A stretch of 64,000 bases of DNA from Leptofilum sp965223285 (GCF_965223285.1 NZ_OZ244997.1:4154001-4218000); one strand, 5' to 3'; positions 50,112 through 59,894 are shown, numbered from the stretch's first letter. Notes: generated by a model from the letters alone, not told the origin. Numbers and translations are program-made.

Positions 50112-50903
50112 TTGAAAACATCTGAATCTTGGAAAACCTGGCTGCCGCTGATTGGTTTGCTCATTATTTTTGCGGTGGTAACGGCCATTTGGCCTGCGCT
50201 GGCCGATGCGTTTTCTTTGCCGTCACTATCCTTTGGCGGGGGCAGCAGCACTCCGCTGCCGACTGAAATTGAACCCATTAGTCTGGAAGCACTGAAAACA
50301 AGCCTGGCTGCTTCGCCGCTATCAGGTGCGGCAGAAGCCTTACCGGATGAAATCTCTCCATTTGTGGGGTTGGCAGTAGTCGCTGCGTTGGCTATCGGTG
50401 GCGTTGTGGTTGTTGGTGGTGGCATTGCGTTTATTACTCGGTTGCTTTCCAATATTCGCAACAACACGTTAGAAAGCGAGGCGTTCAACGAACACCAAAA
50501 TGCCCTGGACCAACGCACCAAAGAGCAGCTAACGCAAATGCGAGACGGCCGTACCACCGATCCCACCCCGTCACATCAAATGCCGCGCTGGTCGATCATT
50601 AGCAACACGCTCATTGTGCTCATGTTTATTGGCTTTGCCACCATGGTTTTTGTGCGCAATTTCTTTCCAGAAGGCTACATCATCAACGACGAGGGTCAGT
50701 TTGTTAGCGTCACCATGCCCGTCTTCCTCGTATTAGCGGCCATTACATTGGCAATCATTGGCTGGCGGTTGCGGCCACAAAAACTTGATGCGGTTGATGA
50801 CACAGATTTCGGCCGAATCCCCTGGGATTTTATTGCCGTACTCATAACTGGCCTTATCATGATAGGGCTAGGAATTGGCTTTATGGCTTATTTGAATGCC
50901 TAA
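50112..50903 (+). CDS. Multi-helix membrane protein at the head of the caa3 operon
   Basis: I chose TTG 50112 because GGAG lies eight bases upstream; an upstream TTG at 50082 has no ribosome site. The 263-residue protein has about five hydrophobic segments: one near the start, one after a Ser/Gly/Pro-rich loop, and three in the C-terminal half. No conserved motif was recognised. Position just before ctaC, with an 79-base gap, suggests a part in oxidase assembly or in electron delivery, but this is inference only. Confidence 0.6.
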   Translation: MKTSESWKTWLPLIGLLIIFAVVTAIWPALADAFSLPSLSFGGGSSTPLPTEIEPISLEALKTSLAASPLSGAAEALPDEISPFVGLAVVAALAIGGVVVVGGGIAFITRLLSNIRNNTLESEAFNEHQNALDQRTKEQLTQMRDGRTTDPTPSHQMPRWSIISNTLIVLMFIGFATMVFVRNFFPEGYIINDEGQFVSVTMPVFLVLAAITLAIIGWRLRPQKLDAVDDTDFGRIPWDFIAVLITGLIMIGLGIGFMAYLNA

Positions 50904-50982
50904 ATTCGGAAATTTGCTTGTGATTTGTTTAACAATAATCAAAAGCTAGTTGCATGTAAAACCGTAAGGAAAAGAGAGAAAC

Positions 50983-52041
50983 ATGGGAAAATTGAAACAC
51001 CCAATAATCGTTGGTGTGCTTACACTAATCTCAGCCACAGGTTTGTACTTCCTATTTGATTGGATGTTTACCCGGCCCAAAGCCGCCAGTGCCCAAGCTG
51101 CACCGATTGAAGACCTGTTTCAGGCACACTTCATCATGATGGCCCTCCTGTTTGCTTTAATCATGGTCATCATGCTTTATGCCGTTGTTGTTTTTCGTCG
51201 TCGTCCTGGTGATGACTCTGATGGCCCCCACATTCATGGCAACACTGGCTTAGAAATTGCCTGGACAATTATTCCAACCATTGTCGTCATCGGGTTTGGT
51301 GTATATGGCTTGGTCCTCTTTCGTGAGGTAACGGCCGAACAGACTGACGAGATGGTAGTAGAGGTTGTTGGTCGACAATGGTCTTGGAGCTTTGAATATC
51401 CCGATGCCGAGGTTAGCTCAGCCCGACTGGTGCTGCCTGTGGATCAACCCATTTTGCTTGAGATGTACTCGGAAGATGTGCTACATTCATTTTGGGTGCC
51501 TGAATTCCGCGTGAAACAAGACCTTGTGCCAGGCTCCATGATGCCGCTGCGCATCACGCCCACCGAGATTGGCAGCTACCGCTTGCGCTGTGCCGAAATT
51601 TGCGGCACTGGCCATTCAGACATGCTGGCCGATGTTGAAGTGGTTTCCCGAGCTGACTTTGAACAGTTTTTAATTGATTCTGCCTTCCGTTATTCAGACC
51701 TCACCCCCGAAGAGCGTGGCGAGCAGTTTTATGTGGAACTTACATGCAATGGTTGCCACTCATTAGATGGCACTGTTGGTGCTGGGCCTTCCTGGCAAGG
51801 CATTTACCTGCGCGAAGAAGTGCTAAACGACGGTTCTGTAGTAATTGCCGATGATGATTATCTTCGCCGCTCAATTATCAACCCGAATGAGCAAATCGTT
51901 CAAGGCTTCAACGAGGGTGCCATGCCTCAGAATTTTGGGGAACGCATTGCCACCGTAGAGGCAGAGATTCTGGCTAACGAGGGTGTCGAGATTGATGTTA
52001 TTGCTGACCTCATTGCATTTATGCAGACGTTGGATCAATAA
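50983..52041 (+). CDS. ctaC: CtaC, caa3 oxidase subunit II with fused cytochrome c
   Basis: The 352-residue protein has two membrane helices (about residues 7-25 and 48-68, plus a further hydrophobic stretch near 90-110), then a cupredoxin domain. The CuA ligands are His in VLHSFWVP and Cys203, Cys207, His211 and Met214 in CAEICGTGHSDM; the glutamate Glu205 is also present. A C-terminal cytochrome c domain has CNGCH (255-259) and a methionine in GAMPQNFG. The fused heme domain defines the caa3 type and makes this a client of the ccm system in this window. Confidence 0.95.
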   Translation: MGKLKHPIIVGVLTLISATGLYFLFDWMFTRPKAASAQAAPIEDLFQAHFIMMALLFALIMVIMLYAVVVFRRRPGDDSDGPHIHGNTGLEIAWTIIPTIVVIGFGVYGLVLFREVTAEQTDEMVVEVVGRQWSWSFEYPDAEVSSARLVLPVDQPILLEMYSEDVLHSFWVPEFRVKQDLVPGSMMPLRITPTEIGSYRLRCAEICGTGHSDMLADVEVVSRADFEQFLIDSAFRYSDLTPEERGEQFYVELTCNGCHSLDGTVGAGPSWQGIYLREEVLNDGSVVIADDDYLRRSIINPNEQIVQGFNEGAMPQNFGERIATVEAEILANEGVEIDVIADLIAFMQTLDQ

Positions 52042-52059
52042 GTTCTAGAGGAAAAATCT

Positions 52060-54213
52060 ATGACTACATTACTGAAAATTGTTCGCTCAAGATTTGCCTT
52101 TGCGTTAGTCGCTGCGCTGTTTGGCGGTGTGGTAGGCCTCGTGCTAGCAGCATTAGTACAGGCTATATTTATCTTAGAGCCAATTGCCAACTTTGTGAAG
52201 TTCCTGCTGCAATTCTTGCTTATTCCAGCTACTACGCTTGATTCCGCTTATCCAGTTGCTATCAACGTCATTGCTGTGTTAATCATCGTTGGCCACGTTG
52301 TCGTTGGGTTTGGGAGTGCTTTGGGTTTATTCCAGAACACACGCCTTGGCCGCTTCCTCTACTACTCATCCGAAACAGCCCTGGTGTGGGGTCTGTTTGG
52401 TCAGGCTGTCTCCTTTGCGGCAGGTAACGCATTTATCAATCTCTTCCGTATATTGGGTGGTGCCCAGTGGGACTGGCTGAATGAAGGGGCCGTCGTCTTT
52501 GGAGCCATTATTAGTATTATCGGCTCCTTGCTTGGTGCGGGCGTTCTTACCGATTGGCTGTTGTGGATTGGCGGTCATAAAACCCCGCTGCGCCACGGCG
52601 CACCGGAAGGCAAACCAGAATGGTTCCGCTACTTCAGCGTAGACGTTAATCACAAAGTAATTGGCATTCAATACGGTGTGACTAGCCTCCTCGTTTTATT
52701 TGTTGGTGGTATCTTCGCCATCATCTTCCGGCTGGAACTATCTCAGCCAGGTATGCAATTCCTAAACTTCGACCAGTACAATACCCTGTTTAGTGCCCAC
52801 GGCATCGTCATGATTGTTAGCATCTTGTTGGGTATCGGTGCCATGAGCAACTACCTAGTACCCCTGATGATTGGTGCCTCTGACATGGCTTTCCCGCGTT
52901 TGAATGCCTTCAGCTACTGGATCAGCGTTCCATCAATCGTTCTTGTCCTGGCGGGGATGGCTGTTGGCGGTTGGGACACAGGATGGGTAGCTTATGCGCC
53001 ACTTTCTTTGAACCCGGCAATGTTGGGTGTACAGCTCTTCTTGCTTGGCTTCTATATGAACGGCTTCTCCTCAATTGCCAGTGCCATCAATATTATCGTC
53101 TCCACCTTCACTATGCGGGCCAAAGGTATGACGCTGTTCCGTATGCCAATTTTTGTATGGGGAGCGTTAGCTGCGGCACTCATCCAGTTTACTGCTACGC
53201 AGACAGTTGGTGTGGCGTTGAGCATGACCATTGCGGAGAGAACATTGGGTCTCACTTTCTTTAACCCGGCTAATGGGGGTGATCCGATCTTATACCAGCA
53301 TCTGTTCTGGTTCTACTCACATCCCGTCGTTTATGTGTTTGTGTTACCGGGGCTGGGTATTATTAGTGAACTGCTGCCGGTATTCTCTCGCAAGCCGCTC
53401 TTTGGTTACCGTTGGATTGCACTTTCCAGCTTGGGCATTGCGCTGGTTGGCTTTTTAGTTTGGGCGCACCATATGTTTGTAGCCGGCATGAGCGATACGT
53501 TACGCATTGTCTTTATGATTTCCACCATGTTTGTTGCTATCCCCACAGGGGTGAAATTCTTCAGTTGGGTAGCCACAATGTGGGAAGGAAAATTGTCATT
53601 TGAGACGCCAATGTTGTTTGTGGTTGGTGCTATTTCAGTTTTTCTGATCGGGGGCGTTACCGGACCCATCCTGGGTACGATTCCCACCGACATGCATTTG
53701 CATGATAGCTATTGGGTAGTGGGTCATTTCCATGCTACGATGTTTGGTGGCTTTATCTTCCCATTCTGTGCGGCTCTTTATTATTGGTATCCCAAGATTA
53801 CGGGGCACATGTACAAGGAATCTTTAGGCAGGCTTCATTTTTGGTTGATGGTGCCTGGATTTTGGGTCATGAGCTTTGGCCAGATGAGCATCGGTATTTT
53901 GGGCATGAATCGTCGCTACGCTGATTATGAACCCGCATTGGGCATCGGCAATACGCAAATCCTGATTACAATTACAGCTTTGGTAATTGGCTGGTCTTTA
54001 TTAATTATGGTGTACAATTTCATCGCCAGTGCCCGCACAGAACCCGTGGCAGAGACAAATCCGTGGCGTTCCCGCTCTCCAGAATGGCAAACGCCAACAC
54101 CTATTCCTGAGTTCAATTATGATGTGCCGTTTGAAGTTGTGGGCGATCCATATGATTATGGTTTGGCTTCGTCGCAATACATTAATACGGCACCGGCAGC
54201 TACCGGAGACTAA
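52060..54213 (+). CDS. ctaD: CtaD, caa3 oxidase subunit I, A2 type with N-terminal extension
   Basis: The 717-residue protein has the heme-copper oxidase core from about residue 190 (VDVNHKVIGIQYG). Ligands are seen in FSAHGIVMI, HLFWFYSHPVVY, WAHHMF and HDSYWVVGHFHATMFGG. The YSHP motif (Tyr419-Pro422), with no glutamate in the HPxVY segment, is the mark of A2-type oxidases. About 190 extra N-terminal residues hold four or so membrane segments not found in ordinary subunit I. The enzyme reduces oxygen to water and pumps protons. AGAGGAAA precedes the ATG. Confidence 0.95.
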   Translation: MTTLLKIVRSRFAFALVAALFGGVVGLVLAALVQAIFILEPIANFVKFLLQFLLIPATTLDSAYPVAINVIAVLIIVGHVVVGFGSALGLFQNTRLGRFLYYSSETALVWGLFGQAVSFAAGNAFINLFRILGGAQWDWLNEGAVVFGAIISIIGSLLGAGVLTDWLLWIGGHKTPLRHGAPEGKPEWFRYFSVDVNHKVIGIQYGVTSLLVLFVGGIFAIIFRLELSQPGMQFLNFDQYNTLFSAHGIVMIVSILLGIGAMSNYLVPLMIGASDMAFPRLNAFSYWISVPSIVLVLAGMAVGGWDTGWVAYAPLSLNPAMLGVQLFLLGFYMNGFSSIASAINIIVSTFTMRAKGMTLFRMPIFVWGALAAALIQFTATQTVGVALSMTIAERTLGLTFFNPANGGDPILYQHLFWFYSHPVVYVFVLPGLGIISELLPVFSRKPLFGYRWIALSSLGIALVGFLVWAHHMFVAGMSDTLRIVFMISTMFVAIPTGVKFFSWVATMWEGKLSFETPMLFVVGAISVFLIGGVTGPILGTIPTDMHLHDSYWVVGHFHATMFGGFIFPFCAALYYWYPKITGHMYKESLGRLHFWLMVPGFWVMSFGQMSIGILGMNRRYADYEPALGIGNTQILITITALVIGWSLLIMVYNFIASARTEPVAETNPWRSRSPEWQTPTPIPEFNYDVPFEVVGDPYDYGLASSQYINTAPAATGD

Positions 54214-54241
54214 CTGCTAGCCTTACAAGGAGGATGTGGAA

Positions 54242-54445
54242 GTGAGTGACGCAAAAAAAGTCGCGCAGCGCACAGGTTTGTATGTTTTTCTGGCACTGCT
54301 GGTTTTAACAATTGTTGAATCCATCGTTGGTGGTTTAGAGACGCCAATTACGGTCTTGCTATTAATTATTGCTTTGGTAAAGGCCGCCCTGATTATTTAC
54401 TTTTTTATGCATGTATATCGCTTATGGCGTGAGGAGAGTCATTGA
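54242..54445 (+). CDS. Cytochrome c oxidase subunit IV
   Basis: The GTG at 54242 lies eight bases after a perfect AAGGAGG, giving 67 residues; GTG 54236 is less well spaced. Two hydrophobic segments separated by a short loop (GGLETPITVLLLIIALVKAA) match prokaryotic subunit IV (CtaF/CoxD-like). It stabilises the oxidase complex. The stop overlaps the ATG of ctaE (TGATG), so translation is coupled. Confidence 0.8.
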   Translation: MSDAKKVAQRTGLYVFLALLVLTIVESIVGGLETPITVLLLIIALVKAALIIYFFMHVYRLWREESH

Positions 54446-55104
54446 TGAGTTCAGCAACTGCAGAAGCGCATCATGATGCCCATGAAGATGGACATGGTCA
54501 CAGCCATGAACTGTCCTGGCCCGAACAGTTACGGGCTAACCGGATGGGACTTTGGCTGTTTTGTATTTCGGAAGTTTTTCTGTTCTTGGCTCTGTTAGCG
54601 GCTCGTTTTTATTTATGGGGCGGCGAACGGCCAGAATTGAGCCAGGGCCTGGGACTAATTACGACGACGGTGCTGCTGGTAAGTAGTTACTTTATATTCC
54701 GTGGTGAAACTGCAATGGAGCATGGAGACCGCAAGACATTTTTGAGCAGCTTCATGGTTGCGGCCGTTTTAGGGTTCATCTTCTTCATCGGTGTGGTTGT
54801 GTTGGAGTGGAATATCTTTGGCCTGGAATTAGAGCTGTTTGGCATTGAATGGTTTGGTCACCTGAAGCCAACCGATGGCGTCTTTGGCGGTGTCTTTTTT
54901 GCCATGACTGGTATGCATGCTCTACACGTATTGAGCGGATTGATTCTCATTTTGTTTGTCTGGAATCTGGGTCGCAAAGGGCATTTTTCAGAAGATAAGC
55001 ATTGGGGTGTTGAGGCTTGTGCTATCTACTGGCATTACGTAGATGTGGTGTGGGTCTTTTTCTACCCGGCACTCTATCTGATTGGTACGGTAGGACATAG
55101 TTAA
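54445..55104 (+). CDS. ctaE: CtaE, caa3 oxidase subunit III
   Basis: The protein has 219 residues from the ATG at 54445. A His-rich N-terminus (HHDAHEDGHGHSHE) is followed by about five membrane helices. RANRMGLWLFCISEVFLF, MTGMHALHVLSGL and the end segment VEACAIYWHYVDVVWVFFYP are typical of subunit III. It supports proton uptake and stability of the oxidase. The His-rich leader is unusual and could bind metal. It overlaps the preceding stop by one base. Confidence 0.93.
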   Translation: MSSATAEAHHDAHEDGHGHSHELSWPEQLRANRMGLWLFCISEVFLFLALLAARFYLWGGERPELSQGLGLITTTVLLVSSYFIFRGETAMEHGDRKTFLSSFMVAAVLGFIFFIGVVVLEWNIFGLELELFGIEWFGHLKPTDGVFGGVFFAMTGMHALHVLSGLILILFVWNLGRKGHFSEDKHWGVEACAIYWHYVDVVWVFFYPALYLIGTVGHS

Positions 55105-55156
55105 CATCGAGAATCGGTGTTTGGTAGTTAGTTAACGGAATACAAGCGAGAAAAAT

Positions 55157-56101
55157 ATGGATCCCATTACGAAAGCAATTTTGCTCTCCTGGGATTGGAA
55201 GATTGAAGTGATTGTCGTCCTGGCTTTGGCCGGGACGCTTTATTCTAGGGGATGGTGGCAGCTGCGTCAGCGGGCTGGCGGGTCTGCACATCGTTACCAG
55301 CGATCTGTGCGGTCACGCTGGCGGCTGGCAGTGAGTTGGCGGCTGGTCGCCTACTGGGTGGGGCTAATTTCGGTAGCACTGGCTTTGCTATCACCCATTG
55401 ACGCCTTAGGGCAGCAGCTTTTTTTTATGCACATGGTGCAGCATTTGCTGCTGATCATGATTGCACCGCCGCTGCTGCTCATTGCCAACCCGATGCCATT
55501 TGTGTTGTGGGGGCTACCACGTGGGCTGCGCCTGAGCATAGGCGGCTTGTTTAGCCAGGCATTGCATCGGGAATCTGGCTTTCGGCAATGGCTGCGTAAG
55601 CTAACCCAACCGGGTATTGTGTGGATGGTGTGGGTGATCTCGCTCATTGGGTGGCATGATCCGGGCATGTATAATGCGGCGTTGCGGTATGAGTGGGTGC
55701 ATAATGTTGAGCATCTCACCTTTTTTATTGCTAGCATGCTGCTGTGGTGGCACTTAACTGGCGCAGGGCCGCGGGTATACAAACAGTTTGGCTTGCTGGG
55801 CCGCATTGGGTTGGTAATTTCGGTGGTGCCACCCAATATGGTAACCGGCATTGTGCTGTCGTTTGCGGAGCAAGGTTATTACTCTTATTATGAAAATGTG
55901 CCTCGCCTGTGGGGCTTTGATGTGCTGATGGACCAGCAGCTTGGTGGCCTGATTATGTGGGTGCCGGGGAGTATGATGTATATTGTGGCGGCGTTGATTT
56001 TAATCGGCCGTTTTTTGAGCCAGGAAGATCGCAAGCCGCCGTTGCCGAAGTCAGAGTGGGCATCCGCAGGGGTAGCCAGTGCCCCTGGTTTGGAGCAATA
56101 G
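55157..56101 (+). CDS. ctaG: CtaG, caa3 oxidase assembly protein
   Basis: The 314-residue protein has about seven membrane segments and matches the CtaG_Cox family. LSPIDALGQQLFFMHMVQHL near residue 78, with Met and His residues, fits a copper-handling site, and WHDPGMYNAALRYEWVHNVEH lies near 169. It is needed for assembly of the CuB site or the caa3 complex in Bacillus. It follows ctaE by 52 bases in the same operon. Confidence 0.88.
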   Translation: MDPITKAILLSWDWKIEVIVVLALAGTLYSRGWWQLRQRAGGSAHRYQRSVRSRWRLAVSWRLVAYWVGLISVALALLSPIDALGQQLFFMHMVQHLLLIMIAPPLLLIANPMPFVLWGLPRGLRLSIGGLFSQALHRESGFRQWLRKLTQPGIVWMVWVISLIGWHDPGMYNAALRYEWVHNVEHLTFFIASMLLWWHLTGAGPRVYKQFGLLGRIGLVISVVPPNMVTGIVLSFAEQGYYSYYENVPRLWGFDVLMDQQLGGLIMWVPGSMMYIVAALILIGRFLSQEDRKPPLPKSEWASAGVASAPGLEQ

Positions 56102-56132
56102 CAGGCACGTAAGGGGAAGGGTTGGGCCGATC

Positions 56133-56909
56133 ATGAACTTGTTAAGAAAATTATTTAGCCGCCGCTGGTTGGGTGGCACGCTGTTGGTGCTGGTTGCTGT
56201 TGGGCTATTCGTGCGTTTAGGCATTTGGCAGCTCGATCGTTTGGAACAGCGTCGAGCTGAAAACGCGGCTTTGCAAGCTGTGCTTGATTTGCCGCCATTG
56301 GATTTGGCGGAACCGCTGCCAGATGGGCCAGAAGCATTGGAAAATCGGTTGGCAACGGTGAGTGGATGGTATGATTTTGCCAATGAGCGGGTGATTTTGC
56401 TACAACCGTGGCAAGGGCGACCGGGCGTGCAGTTAATAACACCGTTGATGATTGAGGGTGGGGATACGGCCGTTCTCATCAACAGAGGCTGGGTGCCACA
56501 AGCAGATTATGAGGCAGGGGCGTTAAATCAATATCGTTTTGAAACGGGCTTGGTGCAGGTTGATGGCTATCTGGCTTTAAGCCAGCCTGGCCGTAACGGA
56601 AGCAGCGAAGCGGCAGGCAGTGACCTGTACCGGGTGGATATTCCTGCCATCGAAGCCGCATTGCCGTATGAGGTGCTGCCCATATTTATGGTAGAGGCAC
56701 CGGGCGAAGCAGTGGAGCTGGAGCCACCATTGCGAGCGGCGCGTGAAGTTGATTTATCGGAAGGGCCGCATTTAAGCTATGCGCTGCAATGGTTTATTTT
56801 TAGTGTGCTTACGGGTGGTCTGTATTTGGTTTTTGTGCGGCGTTCAGAGCGGGAACGGCCGCTTCGACCTCGCTCAGCGCAGGCGTCTCCTCCTCAAAAT
56901 AAATCATGA
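56133..56909 (+). CDS. SURF1-like oxidase assembly protein
   Basis: The ATG at 56133 follows AAGGGG and gives 258 residues; a longer frame from 56079 overlaps ctaG. The SURF1 features are an N-terminal membrane helix running into GIWQLDRLEQRRAEN, the GWYDFANERVILL segment, INRGWVPQADY near 128, and a second membrane helix near 220-240. SURF1 helps insert heme a into subunit I. Codons at 56855-56882 carry a dispersed word (CTTCGACCTCGCTCAGCGC) related to sequences at 62905 and 63980. It overlaps the next gene by four bases. Confidence 0.9.
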   Translation: MNLLRKLFSRRWLGGTLLVLVAVGLFVRLGIWQLDRLEQRRAENAALQAVLDLPPLDLAEPLPDGPEALENRLATVSGWYDFANERVILLQPWQGRPGVQLITPLMIEGGDTAVLINRGWVPQADYEAGALNQYRFETGLVQVDGYLALSQPGRNGSSEAAGSDLYRVDIPAIEAALPYEVLPIFMVEAPGEAVELEPPLRAAREVDLSEGPHLSYALQWFIFSVLTGGLYLVFVRRSERERPLRPRSAQASPPQNKS

Positions 56910-57472
56910 ATAAAAAAGATAGTGTGATGATGATGAGAAGATGGCCATGGTGCTTGTTGATTATGCTGGCCTTTTACCTGTTGCCGGTTAGCCAACTGTT
57001 GGCACATGGTGGTGGGGAGCTAAAAGTGGGCAGTGCACCCATTGGCAGCTATTTGGTTTCTGCCTGGGTGAACCCACCAACGGTGCAGGCTGGGCAAGTG
57101 ATCCACGTGACGGTGGGTATTGCACGGGAAAGTACGGGCGAGCCGGTGTTGGACGCAACCGTAAATGTGCTGATTGTGAATAGAGCAGGGGATGTGGTCG
57201 CAACGGCCGTTGCGACCACCGAACAATCTGTTAATCGGCTGTTTTATGAAGCTGATTTAGAGCCAATGCCAACGGGCAATTACGAGATGCAGGTTGTGGT
57301 GAGTGGGCAAGCGGGTGAAGGGGATATTGCTTTCCCGCTGACGGTAACACCGCGCTCGATATTGCCCTGGGTGGGGGGCATTGCGGCTGGCTTGTTTGTG
57401 ATTGGCTTGGTGGTGCTTGTCTGGCGGCGAGGGGATTCCAAGGCGGTTCCGCGCAGACGATCTGTAGATTAA
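56906..57472 (+). CDS. Exported Ig-like membrane protein (YtkA/FixH-like)
   Basis: The 188-residue protein has a signal peptide (cleavage probably after LLAHG or nearby). A single beta-sandwich domain follows (VSAWVNPPTVQAGQVIHVTV to ALTV-like strand), then a C-terminal membrane helix near 150-170 with a basic tail. The sandwich resembles YtkA/CopC-like or FixH-like domains found beside oxidase assembly genes. The ATGA overlap with SURF1 shows tight coupling, which favours a role in copper delivery or oxidase assembly. No Met/His copper motif is obvious. Confidence 0.65.
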   Translation: MNKKDSVMMMRRWPWCLLIMLAFYLLPVSQLLAHGGGELKVGSAPIGSYLVSAWVNPPTVQAGQVIHVTVGIARESTGEPVLDATVNVLIVNRAGDVVATAVATTEQSVNRLFYEADLEPMPTGNYEMQVVVSGQAGEGDIAFPLTVTPRSILPWVGGIAAGLFVIGLVVLVWRRGDSKAVPRRRSVD

Positions 57473-57570
57473 GCGTCAATGAAGCATCAGCTATTTGAGT
57501 GACATTTTGGTGACAACCATTTATAATTCTTTGCAAGAAGAAGAAACGAAAAAACGCCGGGGATGTTTAC

Positions 57571-59886
57571 ATGCGCCTAAGACCACGATTACAAGAAGGA
57601 TGGTCCACGCTCTTTTTACTGTGGGCCATGATCCTCATTTCAGCGATGGCAATTGCCCGCGCTGACCTCATTTTTGGCTTACACGTTATTCCGATGGTTG
57701 GCACTGCTGCTTTATTGGCGGGTACCCTGCTAGCCAAAAGCCAATTTTCTCCCAATCGTGCCCATCTGTTTTCATTGATATACGGTTTGTTTGTTGTGTT
57801 TGTCATGGTGGGCACGGTAGATACTTTTGCCGCCATGCCATGGCGTGACCGTATTCTGGATGCGGAAAATGGCATTATCATGCGCCAGGTTATTTGGCTG
57901 CAAAAGCTGATTGATGGTGGCACCAGTCGGGATGGGCTGATTTTTGTCTTCCAGACGTCAATGATTTATTGGATTTTGGGGTATACGGCCGCTTGGTACA
58001 CATTCCGTAAGCCGCGTGTTTGGTGGGCCGTGGTTCCAACCGGGCTGGTTTTACTGAGCGTGGTCTACTACTATGCTGGGCCGCGCCCACTGCAAATGTA
58101 TTTGGCACTTTACATGCTGCTGGCTCTGCTGTTTGTGGCGCGCACCTTCCTGGTGGAGCAAGAAAAAGGGTGGCGATCCAGCTCCGTGCGCTATGAAAAG
58201 CGCATCTGGTTTAATTTTATACGGGCAGGATTTGTTGCCGCACTGTTAGCGTTAATTTTTGCTTGGGGGCTACCGCCGCTATCTGCCAGTGCCACCGTCG
58301 GGGATGCGCTTAATGGGGCCAGAGGCCCGTGGCGTGAATTTCAGGACAACTGGACGCGGATGTTTTCAGCATTGCGCTCTTACGGCACGACGGTTAGCGA
58401 CCCTTACCAGGATACATTGGTGTTGGGGGGGCCAAGGACGGTGGGCAATACGGCCGTCATGGACATCATCGTCCCCCAAGAGCTACCCTATGTTTACTGG
58501 CAGGCCAAAGTACACCATACCTATGAAGATGGGCAGTGGAAGAGCATCGATGAGCCCTATACGGAATATTTACCTGAAGATGGCGCAATTGATCTGCCGC
58601 TTACTGCTGATCGAGAGCTAATCACTCAGACCGTTATTACCTATCTGCCTAATTCCAGCTTCATTTATGGTGCCCCAGACATTGTGAATGTGGACCGGCC
58701 AATCAACGTATATGCCAGCCCAGACAACCGTGGTAAACAATTGGTAAGCCAGGTACGGGCCAAATACGTGTTGCAGCTTGGGGATGAATATGAAGTGATT
58801 TCCCGCCTCTCGCTAGCGGATGCCAGCAGCTTACGAAGTGCCACTACCAATTATCCAGAGTGGGTAACAGAAACTTATTTGCAACTGCCAGACAATCTCA
58901 CACCAGAAACGTTGGATTTGGCAGAAGAGCTAACTGCACCGTTCGACAATCCCTTCGATAAAGCAATTTCCATCCGCGACTATTTGCGGGACAATATCGC
59001 TTACAACGACCAGATTCAGGCGACGCCGCAAGGGATAGACCCCGTGCATTACACGTTATTTGTCAGTCAGGAGGCGTACTGTACTTATTACGCTTCAGCG
59101 ATGGCACTTATGCTTCGCTCACAGGGCGTGCCTTCCAGACTGGTTAGCGGGTACGCCCAAGGCAGCTTCGACGAGGAAACCAGCTCTTACCGGGTACAGG
59201 CTAGCAATGCCCATACCTGGGTAGAAGTTTACTTTCCAGCGTATGGCTGGATTCAGTTTGAGCCAACCGCTTCCATTCCCGCCTGGGATCGGCCAGAGCA
59301 GGTGGGTGGCAGTGGCGGCGGGGATGCTTTTAGCCAATTTACCGCGCAATCCTTCCTGGATCGGGAAGAACTGTTGCAGGAGCGTCTGGAGCCAGAAATT
59401 GACAACTCGGTAGATGAGGAGCTTTTGGCAGAGTTGCAGGGTGAGGATCAGCAGCCAGTTGTCGAGCCATCGTTCTGGGATACGTTCCCGGTGTGGCAAG
59501 CGGTGGGGGCAACAGTGGTGCTGCTGGTTGCTGTGGCACTCTCGCTATTTGCCAACGAGATGAACAAGCGGGTTGAAGGTGATGTAGATAAGAGCTTCAA
59601 TCGCTTGCGCAACTGGTCTGCCTGGCTGGGATTATCTGCCCGGGAAACCAACACGCCTTATGAGCAAGCTGAGATTTTGGTAACGGCCGTTCCCGAAGGC
59701 AAAGAACCAATCCGCACGTTGACCAGACAGTTTGTCATCAAGCAGTTTAGTGCTGCCAAAGAGTTCGATCTGGGCTTTAATGCGCGCCTTCAATGGAAAA
59801 AACTGCGCCCCATCCTCATCCGGCAAACGTTGGCCAAGAAGCTGCAAAACTTCCGCAGCCGCTTCTCCCGCCAGCAAGATGCTTAA
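57571..59886 (+). CDS. TgpA-like transglutaminase family membrane protein
   Basis: The 771-residue protein has about six N-terminal membrane helices (to about residue 230) and an exported middle domain. A transglutaminase core has Cys504 in EAYCTYYASAM, His548 in NAHTWVEVYF and Glu564 in QFEPTA, where many members have Asp. A further membrane helix near 645-665 and a cytoplasmic DUF4129-like tail follow. The architecture matches TgpA of Pseudomonas. Such genes are often next to a DUF58 gene and a MoxR ATPase; neither is present here. GGGGA precedes the ATG. Confidence 0.85.
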   Translation: MRLRPRLQEGWSTLFLLWAMILISAMAIARADLIFGLHVIPMVGTAALLAGTLLAKSQFSPNRAHLFSLIYGLFVVFVMVGTVDTFAAMPWRDRILDAENGIIMRQVIWLQKLIDGGTSRDGLIFVFQTSMIYWILGYTAAWYTFRKPRVWWAVVPTGLVLLSVVYYYAGPRPLQMYLALYMLLALLFVARTFLVEQEKGWRSSSVRYEKRIWFNFIRAGFVAALLALIFAWGLPPLSASATVGDALNGARGPWREFQDNWTRMFSALRSYGTTVSDPYQDTLVLGGPRTVGNTAVMDIIVPQELPYVYWQAKVHHTYEDGQWKSIDEPYTEYLPEDGAIDLPLTADRELITQTVITYLPNSSFIYGAPDIVNVDRPINVYASPDNRGKQLVSQVRAKYVLQLGDEYEVISRLSLADASSLRSATTNYPEWVTETYLQLPDNLTPETLDLAEELTAPFDNPFDKAISIRDYLRDNIAYNDQIQATPQGIDPVHYTLFVSQEAYCTYYASAMALMLRSQGVPSRLVSGYAQGSFDEETSSYRVQASNAHTWVEVYFPAYGWIQFEPTASIPAWDRPEQVGGSGGGDAFSQFTAQSFLDREELLQERLEPEIDNSVDEELLAELQGEDQQPVVEPSFWDTFPVWQAVGATVVLLVAVALSLFANEMNKRVEGDVDKSFNRLRNWSAWLGLSARETNTPYEQAEILVTAVPEGKEPIRTLTRQFVIKQFSAAKEFDLGFNARLQWKKLRPILIRQTLAKKLQNFRSRFSRQQDA

Positions 59887-59894
59887 AAGAGATT

